This document shows positions 8,165 to 16,401 of a DNA stretch of 51,527 bases, one piece after another. The notes under the pieces were generated by a model. The model did no database searches. It saw only the letters and a list, made by a program, of their open reading frames with translations, and had not been told where the DNA came from. The stretch covers positions 1-51,527 of the forward strand of contig CAYZQS010000007.1 in assembly GCA_964480735.1 (NCBI GenBank), in the 5' to 3' direction. A program made the translations under genes and the position numbers. Each line of letters starts with the position of its first letter. Position 1 is the first letter of the stretch. This DNA is from UBA5972 sp964480735 (GTDB lineage: Bacteria > Pseudomonadota > Alphaproteobacteria > Rhodobacterales > Rhodobacteraceae).

Positions 8165-8791
8165 ATGGCTTGGAACAGAGATCAGATGGCCGCGCGGGCA
8201 GCGCAGGATTTGCAGGACGGCTGGTATGTCAATCTAGGCATCGGTATTCCGACGCTGGTCAGCAATCACATTCCGGCAGGCGTGGATGTCACGCTGCAAT
8301 CTGAAAACGGCATGCTGGGCATGGGGCCGTTCCCGACCGAGGAAAACCTTGATCCTGACCTGATCAACGCGGGCAAGCAAACGATCACCGAACTGGACCG
8401 CACGTCGTATTTTTCTTCTGCCGACAGTTTTGCCATGATCCGGGGCGGCAAGATCAACATGGCCATTCTTGGGGCGATGGAAGTGGCCGAAAACGGTGAT
8501 CTGGCCAACTGGATGATCCCGGGCAAGCTGGTCAAGGGCATGGGCGGGGCGATGGATCTGGTGGCCGGTGTGGGGCGCGTGGTGGTGATTATGGATCATA
8601 CCAACAAACACGGGGACTCAAAAGTTTTGCGCGAATGCACCTTGCCGCTGACCGGTAAGGCGGTGGTTGACCGGATCATCAGCAATTTGGGGGTTTTTGA
8701 CGTTGTTGCGGGTGGATTGAGCGTCATCGAAAAGGCCGATGGCGTTAGCATGGACGACATCAAAGCCGCCACACAAGCCACTTTGGTATAG
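8165..8791 (+). CDS. scoB: 3-oxoacid CoA-transferase subunit B
   Basis: The 208-aa beta subunit that carries the catalytic glutamate forming the CoA thioester intermediate. The motif SENGMLGMGP gives Glu47 at the expected place. The preceding VNLGIGIPTLV and later KGMGGAMDLV stretches are family hallmarks. The strong ribosome site aaggag lies 6-8 bases before ATG 8165. It pairs with scoA upstream. All conserved residues that I can check are present. Confidence 0.94.
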   Translation: MAWNRDQMAARAAQDLQDGWYVNLGIGIPTLVSNHIPAGVDVTLQSENGMLGMGPFPTEENLDPDLINAGKQTITELDRTSYFSSADSFAMIRGGKINMAILGAMEVAENGDLANWMIPGKLVKGMGGAMDLVAGVGRVVVIMDHTNKHGDSKVLRECTLPLTGKAVVDRIISNLGVFDVVAGGLSVIEKADGVSMDDIKAATQATLV

Positions 8792-8802
8792 GGTCGCCTG
8801 TC

Positions 8803-9189
8803 TTGTCTGATGACGAACCCCGGGGCGATCTGACAATCCGGACTGTGGCCGCACCTGCCGATACCAATTCTTCCGGCGATATATTCGGTGGCTGGGTTCT
8901 AAGCCAGATGGACAGCGCCGCCGGTATCGCCGCTGCCCAGCGCACCCAAAGCCGGGTTGCGACTGTCGGTATCGAAGCCATGAGTTTTCTGAAGCCGGTC
9001 AAAGTTGGCGATATTTTATGCGTCTATACACGGATCATACGGGTTGGCCGCACGTCGCTGGCCATCGGGCTGGAAGCCTGGGTATTGCGCCACCGCTCTA
9101 CCAAGCGGGTAAAGGTCACGGATGGTGTTTTCACGTTTGTGGCGCTGGGGGACGACGGCGCACCAAAACCGGTGCCCCCGCAACAATAA
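8803..9189 (+). CDS. acyl-CoA thioesterase, YciA-like hotdog protein
   Basis: A 128-aa single hotdog-domain thioesterase. The segment SGDIFGGWVLSQMD followed by TVGIEAMSFLKPVKVGD is the YciA/BACH signature. Such enzymes hydrolyse short and medium acyl-CoAs and recover free CoA. The start appears to be TTG 8803, because no ATG or GTG is available in frame after the upstream stop, and a weak aggg lies before it. It follows scoB by 11 bases and probably belongs to the same operon. Confidence 0.88.
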   Translation: MSDDEPRGDLTIRTVAAPADTNSSGDIFGGWVLSQMDSAAGIAAAQRTQSRVATVGIEAMSFLKPVKVGDILCVYTRIIRVGRTSLAIGLEAWVLRHRSTKRVKVTDGVFTFVALGDDGAPKPVPPQQ

Positions 9190-9309
9190 GATGTTTCTCC
9201 CAACAGGTTGGCCAAAAGTCGCCTATTTCCAATCCCTTAAACCTGAACCATTGGGCTGCTGCCCGTTCTGTGATAACCAAGAATTTCCAAAATAACTGAA
9301 AGCAAAATA

Positions 9310-9708
9310 ATGTTACGAAATTTTCTGATCCTTGCCAGCACCGCCTGCATTGTTACATTCACGGCATTTGATGCCACCGCCGAGCCCTATAAAAGGGGCG
9401 ATAAATATTTATCCAAACTGCAATTGCAGGAAAACGGTCCGGTCAGGTTTGCACTTGGCAACGGCGGTTCTTTTCGCATCATCAGCGTAACTTACGTCAA
9501 GGACCCGCAGCGAAACTGCAAACTGCAAATTCCTGAACTGCGAAAACTGATCGAATCCCAGTCGGGCACGGTTGCGTGGAAAAAAAAGGCCAAGAAAAGC
9601 GTGCCGATCACGTTTGAACTTAAGGCTGAAGTTGTCGAAGGACTGGGAGAGCTGGTTTGTTTTGGCACCGGAACCGGGTGCACGGTTACCATCGAAGGGA
9701 AAGTCTGA
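9310..9708 (+). CDS. small secreted protein, first of a related tandem pair
   Basis: A 132-aa protein with a signal peptide (about 1-24, ending ATA). The mature part is basic and has three cysteines: C70 in a CxxxxP context, then C117 and C124 as C-x6-C in a glycine-rich turn (CFGTGTGC). The next gene has the same three-cysteine plan. The two reading frames overlap by one base (TGATG), so they are translated together. No known domain is recognised. It may be exported and held together by disulfides. Its role is unknown. Confidence 0.74.
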   Translation: MLRNFLILASTACIVTFTAFDATAEPYKRGDKYLSKLQLQENGPVRFALGNGGSFRIISVTYVKDPQRNCKLQIPELRKLIESQSGTVAWKKKAKKSVPITFELKAEVVEGLGELVCFGTGTGCTVTIEGKV

Positions 9709-10079
9709 TGAACCGTTTGATACGTGTAACCGGAGTGATTTTTCTGACGGCAGCGCCGGGTTTCGCCCAGAGATCGACCGTTATTTTTGATCGATCCGAA
9801 TTCGTAACCGCCGCAAAGATCAATTCCGCCGATGGCTATAAGTTCAAGGTTAAGGGCGTCGGAACCATCTGGCTGACCGGCGTTAAAAATAAGTCCGGCA
9901 AAAAAGGCACCTGCCTTGTGCATCTGCCATCGATCGTTGCCGAACTGAAAAAAAAGGGCAAACCAAAGCCGGAACCACAGGAGGTTGGTCTGAAGTTCCG
10001 CAATTACGGTGGTAGCGATTTTGGCTGCCAGGGCGGGGGCAATGACTGTGTGGTGAAGGTCGAACTGCCCAAGCTTTAG
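9708..10079 (+). CDS. small secreted protein, second of a related tandem pair
   Basis: A 123-aa protein starting at ATG 9708, which overlaps the stop of the previous gene. A signal peptide covers about 1-20 (ends GFA). The mature part is lysine-rich and has C69 in a CxxxxP context and C107/C114 as C-x6-C (CQGGGNDC). This matches the cysteine plan of its neighbour, so the two are probably ancient paralogues or partners of one complex. I recognise no family. A GC stem-loop follows directly after the stop. Confidence 0.74.
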   Translation: MNRLIRVTGVIFLTAAPGFAQRSTVIFDRSEFVTAAKINSADGYKFKVKGVGTIWLTGVKNKSGKKGTCLVHLPSIVAELKKKGKPKPEPQEVGLKFRNYGGSDFGCQGGGNDCVVKVELPKL

Positions 10080-10099
10080 GGCCAAAGGCGGCTTGGCCC
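10079..10099 (+). terminator. stem-loop after the small secreted pair
   Basis: gggccaa (10079-10085), a 7-base loop, then ttggccc (10093-10099), starting on the last base of the stop codon. There is no T-run, so it may be a weak terminator or an mRNA-stabilising hairpin. Confidence 0.4.
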
Positions 10100-10216
10100 A
10101 GATATGTTGGTGCAAACGGTTACACCTGGCTCAGTTGAACCGGGCACCTGAAAAGCGGCCTTGGCAGGTGTGCCTTGATTTGCTAAACGACCGGCTGTTT
10201 AGAGATCGGAAAATCT

Positions 10217-11179
10217 GTGGGTCTGGCTGTTCAGCTTATCAAGGGGGTTATACCCTTCACGCCTTACCCCTACGTCGGGCAGGAGTTACCGTGTAACATC
10301 TGTTCCAGCCCTGAAAAATCAGTTCTCAGCGATTATGACCGGCGGATCAAGAAGTTGCGGACGGTGATCTGTTCCAATTGCGGGCTTTTGCGCACGGATC
10401 CCATGCCTACAGAGGCGGAACTGGCAGACTATTACCGCACGTCCTACCGGTTTGATTATCAAATGGCAGGATCAAAGCCACCGCGGTTTCACTTGACCCG
10501 CAGCAAAAAACTGGCGGGCAGAAGGCTGGAAATGCTGCGGCCCGCGATATTTGACGGCGCAAGGGTGCTTGATTTCGGCTCGGGTTCGGGCGAGTTTCTG
10601 GCTGCCTGCAAAGCAGAAAACTGCGAGGTGACAGGGATTGAACCGGGCGAAAGCTACGCCCGATATGCAGAAGAAACCTATGGTGTAAAGGTTTTCAGCA
10701 GCCCTTGGGAGCAAACCGACCTTGGCCCGCGAAAGTTTGATTTGATCACGTCGTTTCATGTGTTTGAGCACCTGCGCGATCCAAGGGCGGCGCTGAATTG
10801 GCTTTGCACCCACCTTGCCGATGACGGCGTGGTTGCGCTTTCCGTGCCCAATATGACCCGAAACGCCAAAAGCCGACATTTGTTTGAAGACCTGCATTTT
10901 GCCCATGTGCACGGGTTTGTGCCGGAAACGCTGGAATTGCTTGGCCACAGATGCGGCCTGGAACCGGATGCACGGTTTGCAACCGGCACAACGGACCAGA
11001 TGTTTCAAAAATCAAATTCAAAAAGCGCAGCGCCATCTCCCGATCCTCAGTTTGCCGAAAATCTGGCGGCAACGTTTCAAAAAAACGATCTGTTCAACCA
11101 CCTGATAAAATTTGGCTGGGTTGTTGACGCCGTGAACCGGGCCCGGCGCGATGTCAAAGATACGTTTAAGTCAAAATAA
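10217..11179 (+). CDS. zinc-ribbon class I SAM-dependent methyltransferase
   Basis: A 320-aa protein with an N-terminal zinc ribbon (C26-x2-C29 and C52-x2-C55) and a Rossmann methyltransferase domain. Motif I is VLDFGSGSGEF (about 117-127) and the motif II/III region is FDLITSFHVFEHL. This arrangement is common in methyltransferases of sugar, lipid and envelope polysaccharide pathways. The start is GTG 10217; the N-terminus contains no signal. It lies directly upstream of the flippase-like gene and the DprE1/DprE2 pair on the same strand, which makes a cell-surface glycan substrate plausible but unproven. Confidence 0.84.
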   Translation: MGLAVQLIKGVIPFTPYPYVGQELPCNICSSPEKSVLSDYDRRIKKLRTVICSNCGLLRTDPMPTEAELADYYRTSYRFDYQMAGSKPPRFHLTRSKKLAGRRLEMLRPAIFDGARVLDFGSGSGEFLAACKAENCEVTGIEPGESYARYAEETYGVKVFSSPWEQTDLGPRKFDLITSFHVFEHLRDPRAALNWLCTHLADDGVVALSVPNMTRNAKSRHLFEDLHFAHVHGFVPETLELLGHRCGLEPDARFATGTTDQMFQKSNSKSAAPSPDPQFAENLAATFQKNDLFNHLIKFGWVVDAVNRARRDVKDTFKSK

Positions 11180-11270
11180 CGCGGCAGGGGTTTGCTCAAT
11201 CGCCCAAAGCTGTTTTGCAAATCTCACGTTCAGCCATTATTCTGCCATTATCCCAATCTAGCAGGGCCAA

Positions 11271-12236
11271 ATGGTGGGTAATTCCGGACTTCGTGTGTCT
11301 TTGATAATCTTCGCGGTCTTTTTGGTCAGCGTCGCCGTGGCCCTGTTTGCGGCCAGCGGCGAGGATATCTGGCATCAGCTTACCCTGCTCAGCGTCGTGC
11401 AGTTTATCGTCCTTTTGGTGCTGTCTTTGGTCAATTATCTGCTGCGTGCGGCGCGTTGGCATCTTTATGTGCGGGCCTTAAAAATCGGCCTTGGCCCGCT
11501 TCAGGTGCTGCGCCATTATATCGGCGGGTTTGCCCTGACCCTGACCCCGGCCCGATTGGGCGAACTGGTGCGGCTGCGCTGGATTGCCAGCGAAACCGGC
11601 AGCAAAGTCGAGAATATGGCACCCCTTATACTGGTGGATCGTGCCGGAGATCTGGCGTCAACCGGTTTGCTTTTGGCTTTTGCATTGGCAATGGGTGCCA
11701 GCGATATTGCGGGTGGAATTCCGGTGGCCCTGCTTGCTGTTGCAGTTGCCGTTGTGGCCACCCGGCCAAAACTGTTTCAAGGTTTGATCACCGGCCTGTG
11801 GCGCCTGACGGGTCGAAAGGCGCGGCTGTTTGCCCGGATGCGCCGGGCCGCCCGGGCGTTGCGCCCGTTCTCGTCTCCGGTTCTGGTTTTTCCGGCATTG
11901 GTGGCCGGTGGAATTGGTTGGTTCGCAGAAGGGTATGCGTTCTTTTTATTGCTCGACTGGATGGGGGCCGCGCTGCCGCTGTGGACAGCCGTTTCGATCT
12001 TTCTGTTTTCGATGATGACCGGCGGGGCCACCGGGGCCCCCGGCGGGGTGGGCGGCGCAGAAGCGGCAATGGTCGCGCTGTTGAGCTTGCAAGGTGTGCC
12101 GCTAGAAGTATCGATTCCCGCCACCGCCATTATAAGAATTACCACATTATGGTTTGCCATCGGTCTGGGGGTCATTGTATTTCCATTCGCCGAAGGTATC
12201 GCCGCAAGGACAGGACATGCGCTGGAAAACCGATGA
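11271..12236 (+). CDS. polytopic flippase-like membrane protein (YbhN/UPF0104, LPG synthase TM family)
   Basis: A 321-aa inner-membrane protein with about eight hydrophobic segments. The family signature is seen in NYLLRAARWHLYV, the TPARLGELVRL stretch near residue 95, and the GGVGGAEAAMVALL segment near residue 260. Relatives form the membrane part of lysyl-phosphatidylglycerol synthases or stand alone near glycan and lipid-linked sugar genes, where flipping of a polyprenyl-linked sugar has been proposed. Its 3' end overlaps the start of dprE1 by 20 bases, tying it to polyprenyl-phosphate-arabinose synthesis. Transport of that product is an inference from position. Confidence 0.85.
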   Translation: MVGNSGLRVSLIIFAVFLVSVAVALFAASGEDIWHQLTLLSVVQFIVLLVLSLVNYLLRAARWHLYVRALKIGLGPLQVLRHYIGGFALTLTPARLGELVRLRWIASETGSKVENMAPLILVDRAGDLASTGLLLAFALAMGASDIAGGIPVALLAVAVAVVATRPKLFQGLITGLWRLTGRKARLFARMRRAARALRPFSSPVLVFPALVAGGIGWFAEGYAFFLLLDWMGAALPLWTAVSIFLFSMMTGGATGAPGGVGGAEAAMVALLSLQGVPLEVSIPATAIIRITTLWFAIGLGVIVFPFAEGIAARTGHALENR

Positions 12237-13539
12237 ATATACCGGCTGGGGCCGGGTCTTAAAGGCCAGCGGAGCGCTGGCGCGACCGGAAAAGATGGCG
12301 GAACTCCGGACGATGGAGGACCCCGACCGCGGCCCGGCCATTGGAAACCTGCGTTCTTACGGCGATGCGGCGTTGAACAGTGGCGGCAGAGCCATCGCCA
12401 TGACCCGGCTGGACCGTCTGATTGAATTTGACGAAGACACGGGCCTGCTGACGGCCGAAGCCGGAATTTCCATTGGCGAAATCATGCGGATTTTTGCCCC
12501 GCGCGGCTGGATTCCCGCTGTTGTGCCGGGCACCGGAATTGCAACGCTTGGCGGATGTATCTGCAACGATGTGCACGGCAAAAACCACCACGGCGCGGGC
12601 AGTTTTGGCCAGCATGTGACCGCCATTGAGCTGCTGGGCGCTGGTGGAAACATTCGCACCATCAAGCCTGACACCAACAAAACGCTGTTTCGCGCAACGG
12701 TTGGGGGGCTGGGCCAGACCGGGATTATCCTGTCCGCCACGATAAAGCTGGCACCCGCAACCTCCGAAGTCATGGATGTGCAGGAAAACCGGGCCGATAA
12801 TCTGGACGAGTTTATGGTGATGCTGGAACAGTCATCCGCCACGTACAGCGTGGGCTGGATTGATGCCGCGGCCACGGGCACCGGCATGGGGCGCGGCATT
12901 CTTGAAGAAGCGGAAATCAAAGAAGCCTGCGAGCCCCTGAAAACCAAAAAACCCAAGTCGGTTGGACGCGACGCGCCAAAGTTCTTTTTGTCGCCGCCGG
13001 TTGTGCGTTTGTTCAACCGCTTTTACCTGAACCGGGTGCCTGTTGCCGGACGACGCCTTGATCGCGCTCAAAACGATTTTTTCTTTCCGCTGGATCGTAT
13101 TCACAACTGGAATCGCCTGTACGGCAAATCCGGGTTTCACCAGTTTCAGTGCGTGGTGCCTGACGACACCGCGAATGAAAGCCTGACGCGAATGCTGACA
13201 AGTATATCACGCTCTAAACTGGCGTCGCCCCTGGCAGTATTAAAACGCCTTGGTGAAGGCCGCGCCGGGATGATGTCTTTTCCCATGAAGGGCTACACTT
13301 TGGCGGTGGATTTTCCCAACCGGGCGAAATCGGCGGCATTGGTGCAGGAACTGGAAGACGAAGCACTAAACGCCGGCGGGCGGGTTTATCTGGCCAAAGA
13401 CGCCCTGTCCCGCGCAGGCAGGATCAGGTCCATGTATGACGAACAGGCAGCCTTTACCAAACAGGTACTAAGCGCTGATCCTGAGGGGATATTTACCACA
13501 GACATGGCGCGGCGACTAAAATTAAGGGGCGAGCCATGA
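12217..13539 (+). CDS. dprE1: DprE1-like FAD-dependent decaprenylphosphoryl-ribose 2-oxidase
   Basis: A 440-aa FAD oxidase of the VAO/PCMH fold. In mycobacteria DprE1 oxidises the 2'-hydroxyl of decaprenyl-phospho-ribose, the first half of the epimerisation to decaprenyl-phospho-arabinose. The family signature DVHGKNHHGAGSFG is present with H120, equivalent to the conserved flavin-site histidine. K394 in VYLAKD matches catalytic Lys418 of the Mycobacterium enzyme. The position of the drug-target Cys387 is Ala363 here (GYTLAVDFP), with the same 31-residue spacing to the lysine. ATG 12217 has an aagga ribosome site and overlaps the upstream flippase-like gene. The stop overlaps dprE2 (ATGA). 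Confidence 0.9.
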   Translation: MRWKTDEYTGWGRVLKASGALARPEKMAELRTMEDPDRGPAIGNLRSYGDAALNSGGRAIAMTRLDRLIEFDEDTGLLTAEAGISIGEIMRIFAPRGWIPAVVPGTGIATLGGCICNDVHGKNHHGAGSFGQHVTAIELLGAGGNIRTIKPDTNKTLFRATVGGLGQTGIILSATIKLAPATSEVMDVQENRADNLDEFMVMLEQSSATYSVGWIDAAATGTGMGRGILEEAEIKEACEPLKTKKPKSVGRDAPKFFLSPPVVRLFNRFYLNRVPVAGRRLDRAQNDFFFPLDRIHNWNRLYGKSGFHQFQCVVPDDTANESLTRMLTSISRSKLASPLAVLKRLGEGRAGMMSFPMKGYTLAVDFPNRAKSAALVQELEDEALNAGGRVYLAKDALSRAGRIRSMYDEQAAFTKQVLSADPEGIFTTDMARRLKLRGEP

Positions 13540-14273
13540 AGCACAGTTGGTTGATCCTTGGCGCAAGTTCCGGCATGGCCCGGGCCTTCGCCCGCAAAAT
13601 GGCCGCAAACGGCGCGGGCATTTATCTGGCCGGGCGCGACTTGGACGATTTGAAGCGAAGTGCCGCGGACTGTCTGATCCGCGGTGCGGCGGTTGCCGAG
13701 GCGATCAAATTTGATGCCCGAAAATCCACTGGTTACAAGGCAATCTATGACAAGCTGGGCGCGCTTGACGGGGTGTTGAACGTGGCGGTGTTTGTCGGTT
13801 CCATGCCGGACCAGTCTGACATTGACGCTGATCCTTCGCTGATTGACGGGACCATCATGGACAGCTTTACCGGACCGGCGCGGTTCTTGCAGGGTTTTGT
13901 GCCAATGATGGAGCAACGGGGTTCAGGTACGGTGGTGGGCATCGGATCGGTGGCCGGGGACCGGGGGCGGATCGGCAACTATGTATACGGTGCGGCGAAA
14001 GCCGGGTTTCACACTTACCTGTCCGGCCTGCGCAACCGCCTGACAAAAGCCGGGGGTCATGTGGTGACGGTCAAGCCGGGTTTTGTGGATACAGGCATGA
14101 CCTGGGGGATTGAAGGCATGTTTTTGGTCGCCAGCCCGGAAGACGTGGCGCGGGACATAGAAAAAGCGGTCAACAAGCAGCGCAACACCATCTATACGCC
14201 GTTTTTCTGGCGCTACATCATGCTGATCATTCAGCATATCCCGGAATTTATCTTTAAGAAAATGTCAATTTAG
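13536..14273 (+). CDS. dprE2: DprE2-like short-chain reductase
   Basis: A 245-aa classical SDR. In the known pathway DprE2 uses NADH to reduce the 2-keto intermediate made by DprE1, giving polyprenyl-phospho-D-arabinose. The cofactor loop GASSGMA (9-15) replaces the usual TGxxxGIG in a way typical of this group. The catalytic Ser138, Tyr151 and Lys155 are seen in GIGSVAG and YGAAK. A hydrophobic C-terminal segment (about 220-240) may contact the membrane. The ATGA overlap with dprE1 implies translational coupling of two enzymes that share an unstable intermediate. Confidence 0.9.
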   Translation: MKHSWLILGASSGMARAFARKMAANGAGIYLAGRDLDDLKRSAADCLIRGAAVAEAIKFDARKSTGYKAIYDKLGALDGVLNVAVFVGSMPDQSDIDADPSLIDGTIMDSFTGPARFLQGFVPMMEQRGSGTVVGIGSVAGDRGRIGNYVYGAAKAGFHTYLSGLRNRLTKAGGHVVTVKPGFVDTGMTWGIEGMFLVASPEDVARDIEKAVNKQRNTIYTPFFWRYIMLIIQHIPEFIFKKMSI

Positions 14274-14312
14274 AACCTTTCCCCCTTTTTCATAGTCACC
14301 TGGTTTCTTCCA

Positions 14313-14448
14313 GATACGGTAGCCCGTCGTTTTATTGGCGGCAGCGCGATATGAAAATCATGCAAGGCCAATGGGGCGACGGATGCCGTATCCGGGTGAA
14401 GGGCTCTGATGCCGGTTATGAAAACAAAACCGGCTGACGTGGAGGCCA
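14313..14448. ncRNA. candidate structured RNA: three consecutive hairpins
   Basis: The long arm gatacgg (14313-14319), ccgtcg (14324-14329), attgg (14334-14338) pairs with ccaat (14368-14372), cgacgg (14377-14382), ccgtatc (14386-14392). Four T opposite four G between the inner blocks could form G-U pairs. An inner hairpin atga/tcat lies at the tip. Then gccggtt (14411-14417) pairs with aaccggc (14428-14434), and gtgg (14439-14442) with ccac (14446-14449). No known family is recognised. It could be a small RNA, a 3' UTR of dprE2, or a palindromic mobile remnant. Confidence 0.35.
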
Positions 14449-14646
14449 CATCTGATTTGCATTTGTGACAAGCAATGCCGCCTCAATCGCCAAAGACTCA
14501 AGCCAAATGCGGTAAACCGCAATTTTCATATATCCCGGCATTGGGCCGACAGTTCTGCCCAAAGGACGACGGTTTGCTCCCGAAGTTCGGCTTTCAATTT
14601 CGATTTACGTAATTTTTTCAGTTCATTACCGGATATTTCGATATTT

Positions 14647-14745
14647 CTAGTACACTAGTGCACTAGTGCACCGGTCGGTCAGTCCACCGACACACCAACC
14701 CACCGGACCACCAACCCACCGGTCGACTGGTCGGTTGGCCGATCC
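14647..14745. repeat. CTAGTGCA palindromes and 13-base direct repeat
   Basis: tgcactagtgca (14659-14670) is a perfect 12-base palindrome preceded by further ctagt/actag copies. accaacccaccgg occurs twice (14694-14706, 14710-14722; period 16), and the second copy lies in an imperfect hairpin with ctggtcggttgg (14727-14738). The same tgcactag/ctagtgca pair closes the window at 51508-51527. Confidence 0.5.
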
Positions 14746-14991
14746 GTCTGAATTTGGGTTGCAAAAAATGTCATGCTTCAAAAAATGTGCGACAGGCCCG
14801 AATCAAAACATGGATTGGAAAAACCGTTCACCGGCAAGCGGAACACGCGCCACTCAACCGTTGTTATTCACCAGGCAGACAACCCGTCCGGCGTTGCCGG
14901 CAGCCTGACCAAGAAACGGTTTCAAAACCCTATGCAACAACCCTGCCAAAAAATCCTTACGCCGGAACCGAATATTGGATGCCTTAACGCC

Positions 14992-16401
14992 TTATGTTGA
15001 CCACAGCATCAGCGCCAGCGTCGCGATAATCAGTGCGATCCCGGGTTTGTCGCGCATGGCAAAAACGATGGGGTCATAGTCCTGCCTGCCACGCCAGCCC
15101 AGAACGATCATGCGCACCAGCCACGCCCCGATGGGAACCATCGCCAGCCACAGTTGCCAGGTATTTGGGTAAAAAACCTGCGCCGGGGTGGTGAAGCTGT
15201 ACAGAAAAAACGCCAGCAGCGTGCCAAAGGCGCCCAGCCCGGCCACGTTCAGCAAATCACTGCGATCCGGCCGCCCATAGCCCCGCCCCGGCAATCGCTC
15301 GTCTGACTTGGCCAGCGTCAATTCTGTCAGCCGCTTTACACAACCCAATGTGATGAACATCGGAAAGATAAACGCGATCAGATAGCCCGAGGCCGCAACC
15401 TGTGCGGCCAAAGCACCAGCAACAACGCGCAACGTGTAAAGCGACGCCAGTGTCGCGATATCCACCCAGCGCATGCGTTTAAGTTTCAGGGAATACGCCA
15501 GTGACAGCGCCATATACAACGCAACAACGCCCAGCGCAGCAACCCCGATCCAGGCGGCAATTCCCAATGCGACAGCGCCCAGCACCAAAGAGGTAACCAT
15601 GCCTACCGCGATTGGCACCTTGCCAGCGGCGAAGGGGCGGTTTTTCTTGGTTGGATGCAGGCGGTCCGCCTCCAGATCCAGCAGGTCATTGACGATATAT
15701 ATGCTGGACGCGGCAAAGCTAAACGCGATCATGGCCAACGCAACGACGTAATACTCTGTCAAATCAAACCTATGTGCGGCAATCAGGGGCAACAGCAACA
15801 ACACGTTTTTCACCCATTGATGCGGCCTGAGTGCCCGCAGCAAATCCCGCTGGCGCCAGCCACCGTCAAATGTGGTGACGCTGATCCCCTGATTGCCGAG
15901 TTCTCGCTCAACCGCAGGCATATGCCCGACGATGATGGCGTTTTCAGATATTCGCCAAACAGCGCGGTCAACGCCGGAATTTCCGGCATAGTCAAAATTC
16001 TTTTCCCCATAGGCCTCTGTCAAAAGCCTGGCTTTACGCTCGCCCGTCACATTGGTGTGCCCGTCAGAAGCAAAACTGGGCTGGGTCAGCCCGTTCTGGC
16101 TTGCCAGTTGTTCCACCAGTGACCGGTCAGAGCCGGAGGCCAGCACCACCGGCCGTCCCTTCGCCAGGGATTTCCGGGCCAAATCCAATACCTGCATATT
16201 TACCGGCAACAAATCGGTGCGCAGCGCTGCCATTTTTGCCAGCTCTGCTTTCAATTTCGCAGGATGTGCAAGATTAAGCAGGCAGGACTTAAGGCAGGTC
16301 AACGGCGCCTGCCCCAGTGCCAGCCAGAAATTTTCAAACAGCATATCTGTTTTCAAAAACGTGCCGTCCACATCCAGAACAAGAGGTTTCGTCGCGGTCA
16401 T
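14992..16401 (-). CDS. HAD-UbiA fusion: polyprenyl-phosphate phosphoribosyltransferase-like with phosphatase domain
   Basis: A 469-aa fusion. The N-terminal HAD domain (about 1-175) has D10-x-D12-GT, a second motif SGSD near 89-92 and YAGNSGVD near 138-145. The C-terminal UbiA domain (about 185-469) has eight or nine membrane segments, with the Mg-prenyl-diphosphate motif N238DLLDLEAD246 and the later YSLKLKRMRWVD. Mycobacterium makes decaprenyl-phospho-ribose with a UbiA-type phosphoribosyltransferase (Rv3806c) and a separate phosphatase. Here the phosphatase role could be taken by the HAD half. Converging with dprE1-dprE2, it would supply their substrate. It is preceded by a lytic transglycosylase with a 1-base overlap. 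Fusion and family are clear; the exact substrate is inferred. Confidence 0.88.
   Translation of the reverse strand: MTATKPLVLDVDGTFLKTDMLFENFWLALGQAPLTCLKSCLLNLAHPAKLKAELAKMAALRTDLLPVNMQVLDLARKSLAKGRPVVLASGSDRSLVEQLASQNGLTQPSFASDGHTNVTGERKARLLTEAYGEKNFDYAGNSGVDRAVWRISENAIIVGHMPAVERELGNQGISVTTFDGGWRQRDLLRALRPHQWVKNVLLLLPLIAAHRFDLTEYYVVALAMIAFSFAASSIYIVNDLLDLEADRLHPTKKNRPFAAGKVPIAVGMVTSLVLGAVALGIAAWIGVAALGVVALYMALSLAYSLKLKRMRWVDIATLASLYTLRVVAGALAAQVAASGYLIAFIFPMFITLGCVKRLTELTLAKSDERLPGRGYGRPDRSDLLNVAGLGAFGTLLAFFLYSFTTPAQVFYPNTWQLWLAMVPIGAWLVRMIVLGWRGRQDYDPIVFAMRDKPGIALIIATLALMLWST

Larger units (their letters stand above)
14274..14991. other. 718-base gap between convergent dprE2 and the HAD-UbiA gene
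   Basis: I find no convincing gene here. The three overlapping + frames after 14666 are proline/threonine-rich translations of a repeat, with no ribosome site and no family resemblance. The stretch holds a run of hairpins (14313-14448), a small cluster of CTAGTGCA palindromes and a 13-base direct repeat (14647-14745). A tiny frame (14351-14437, 28 codons) lies within the hairpin run but has no ribosome site. Confidence 0.6.

Noticed and set aside
14666..15000. Three overlapping + frames of 75-80 codons
   Set aside because: Proline/threonine-rich translation of direct repeats, no ribosome site, no family resemblance, and three frames compete for the same DNA.
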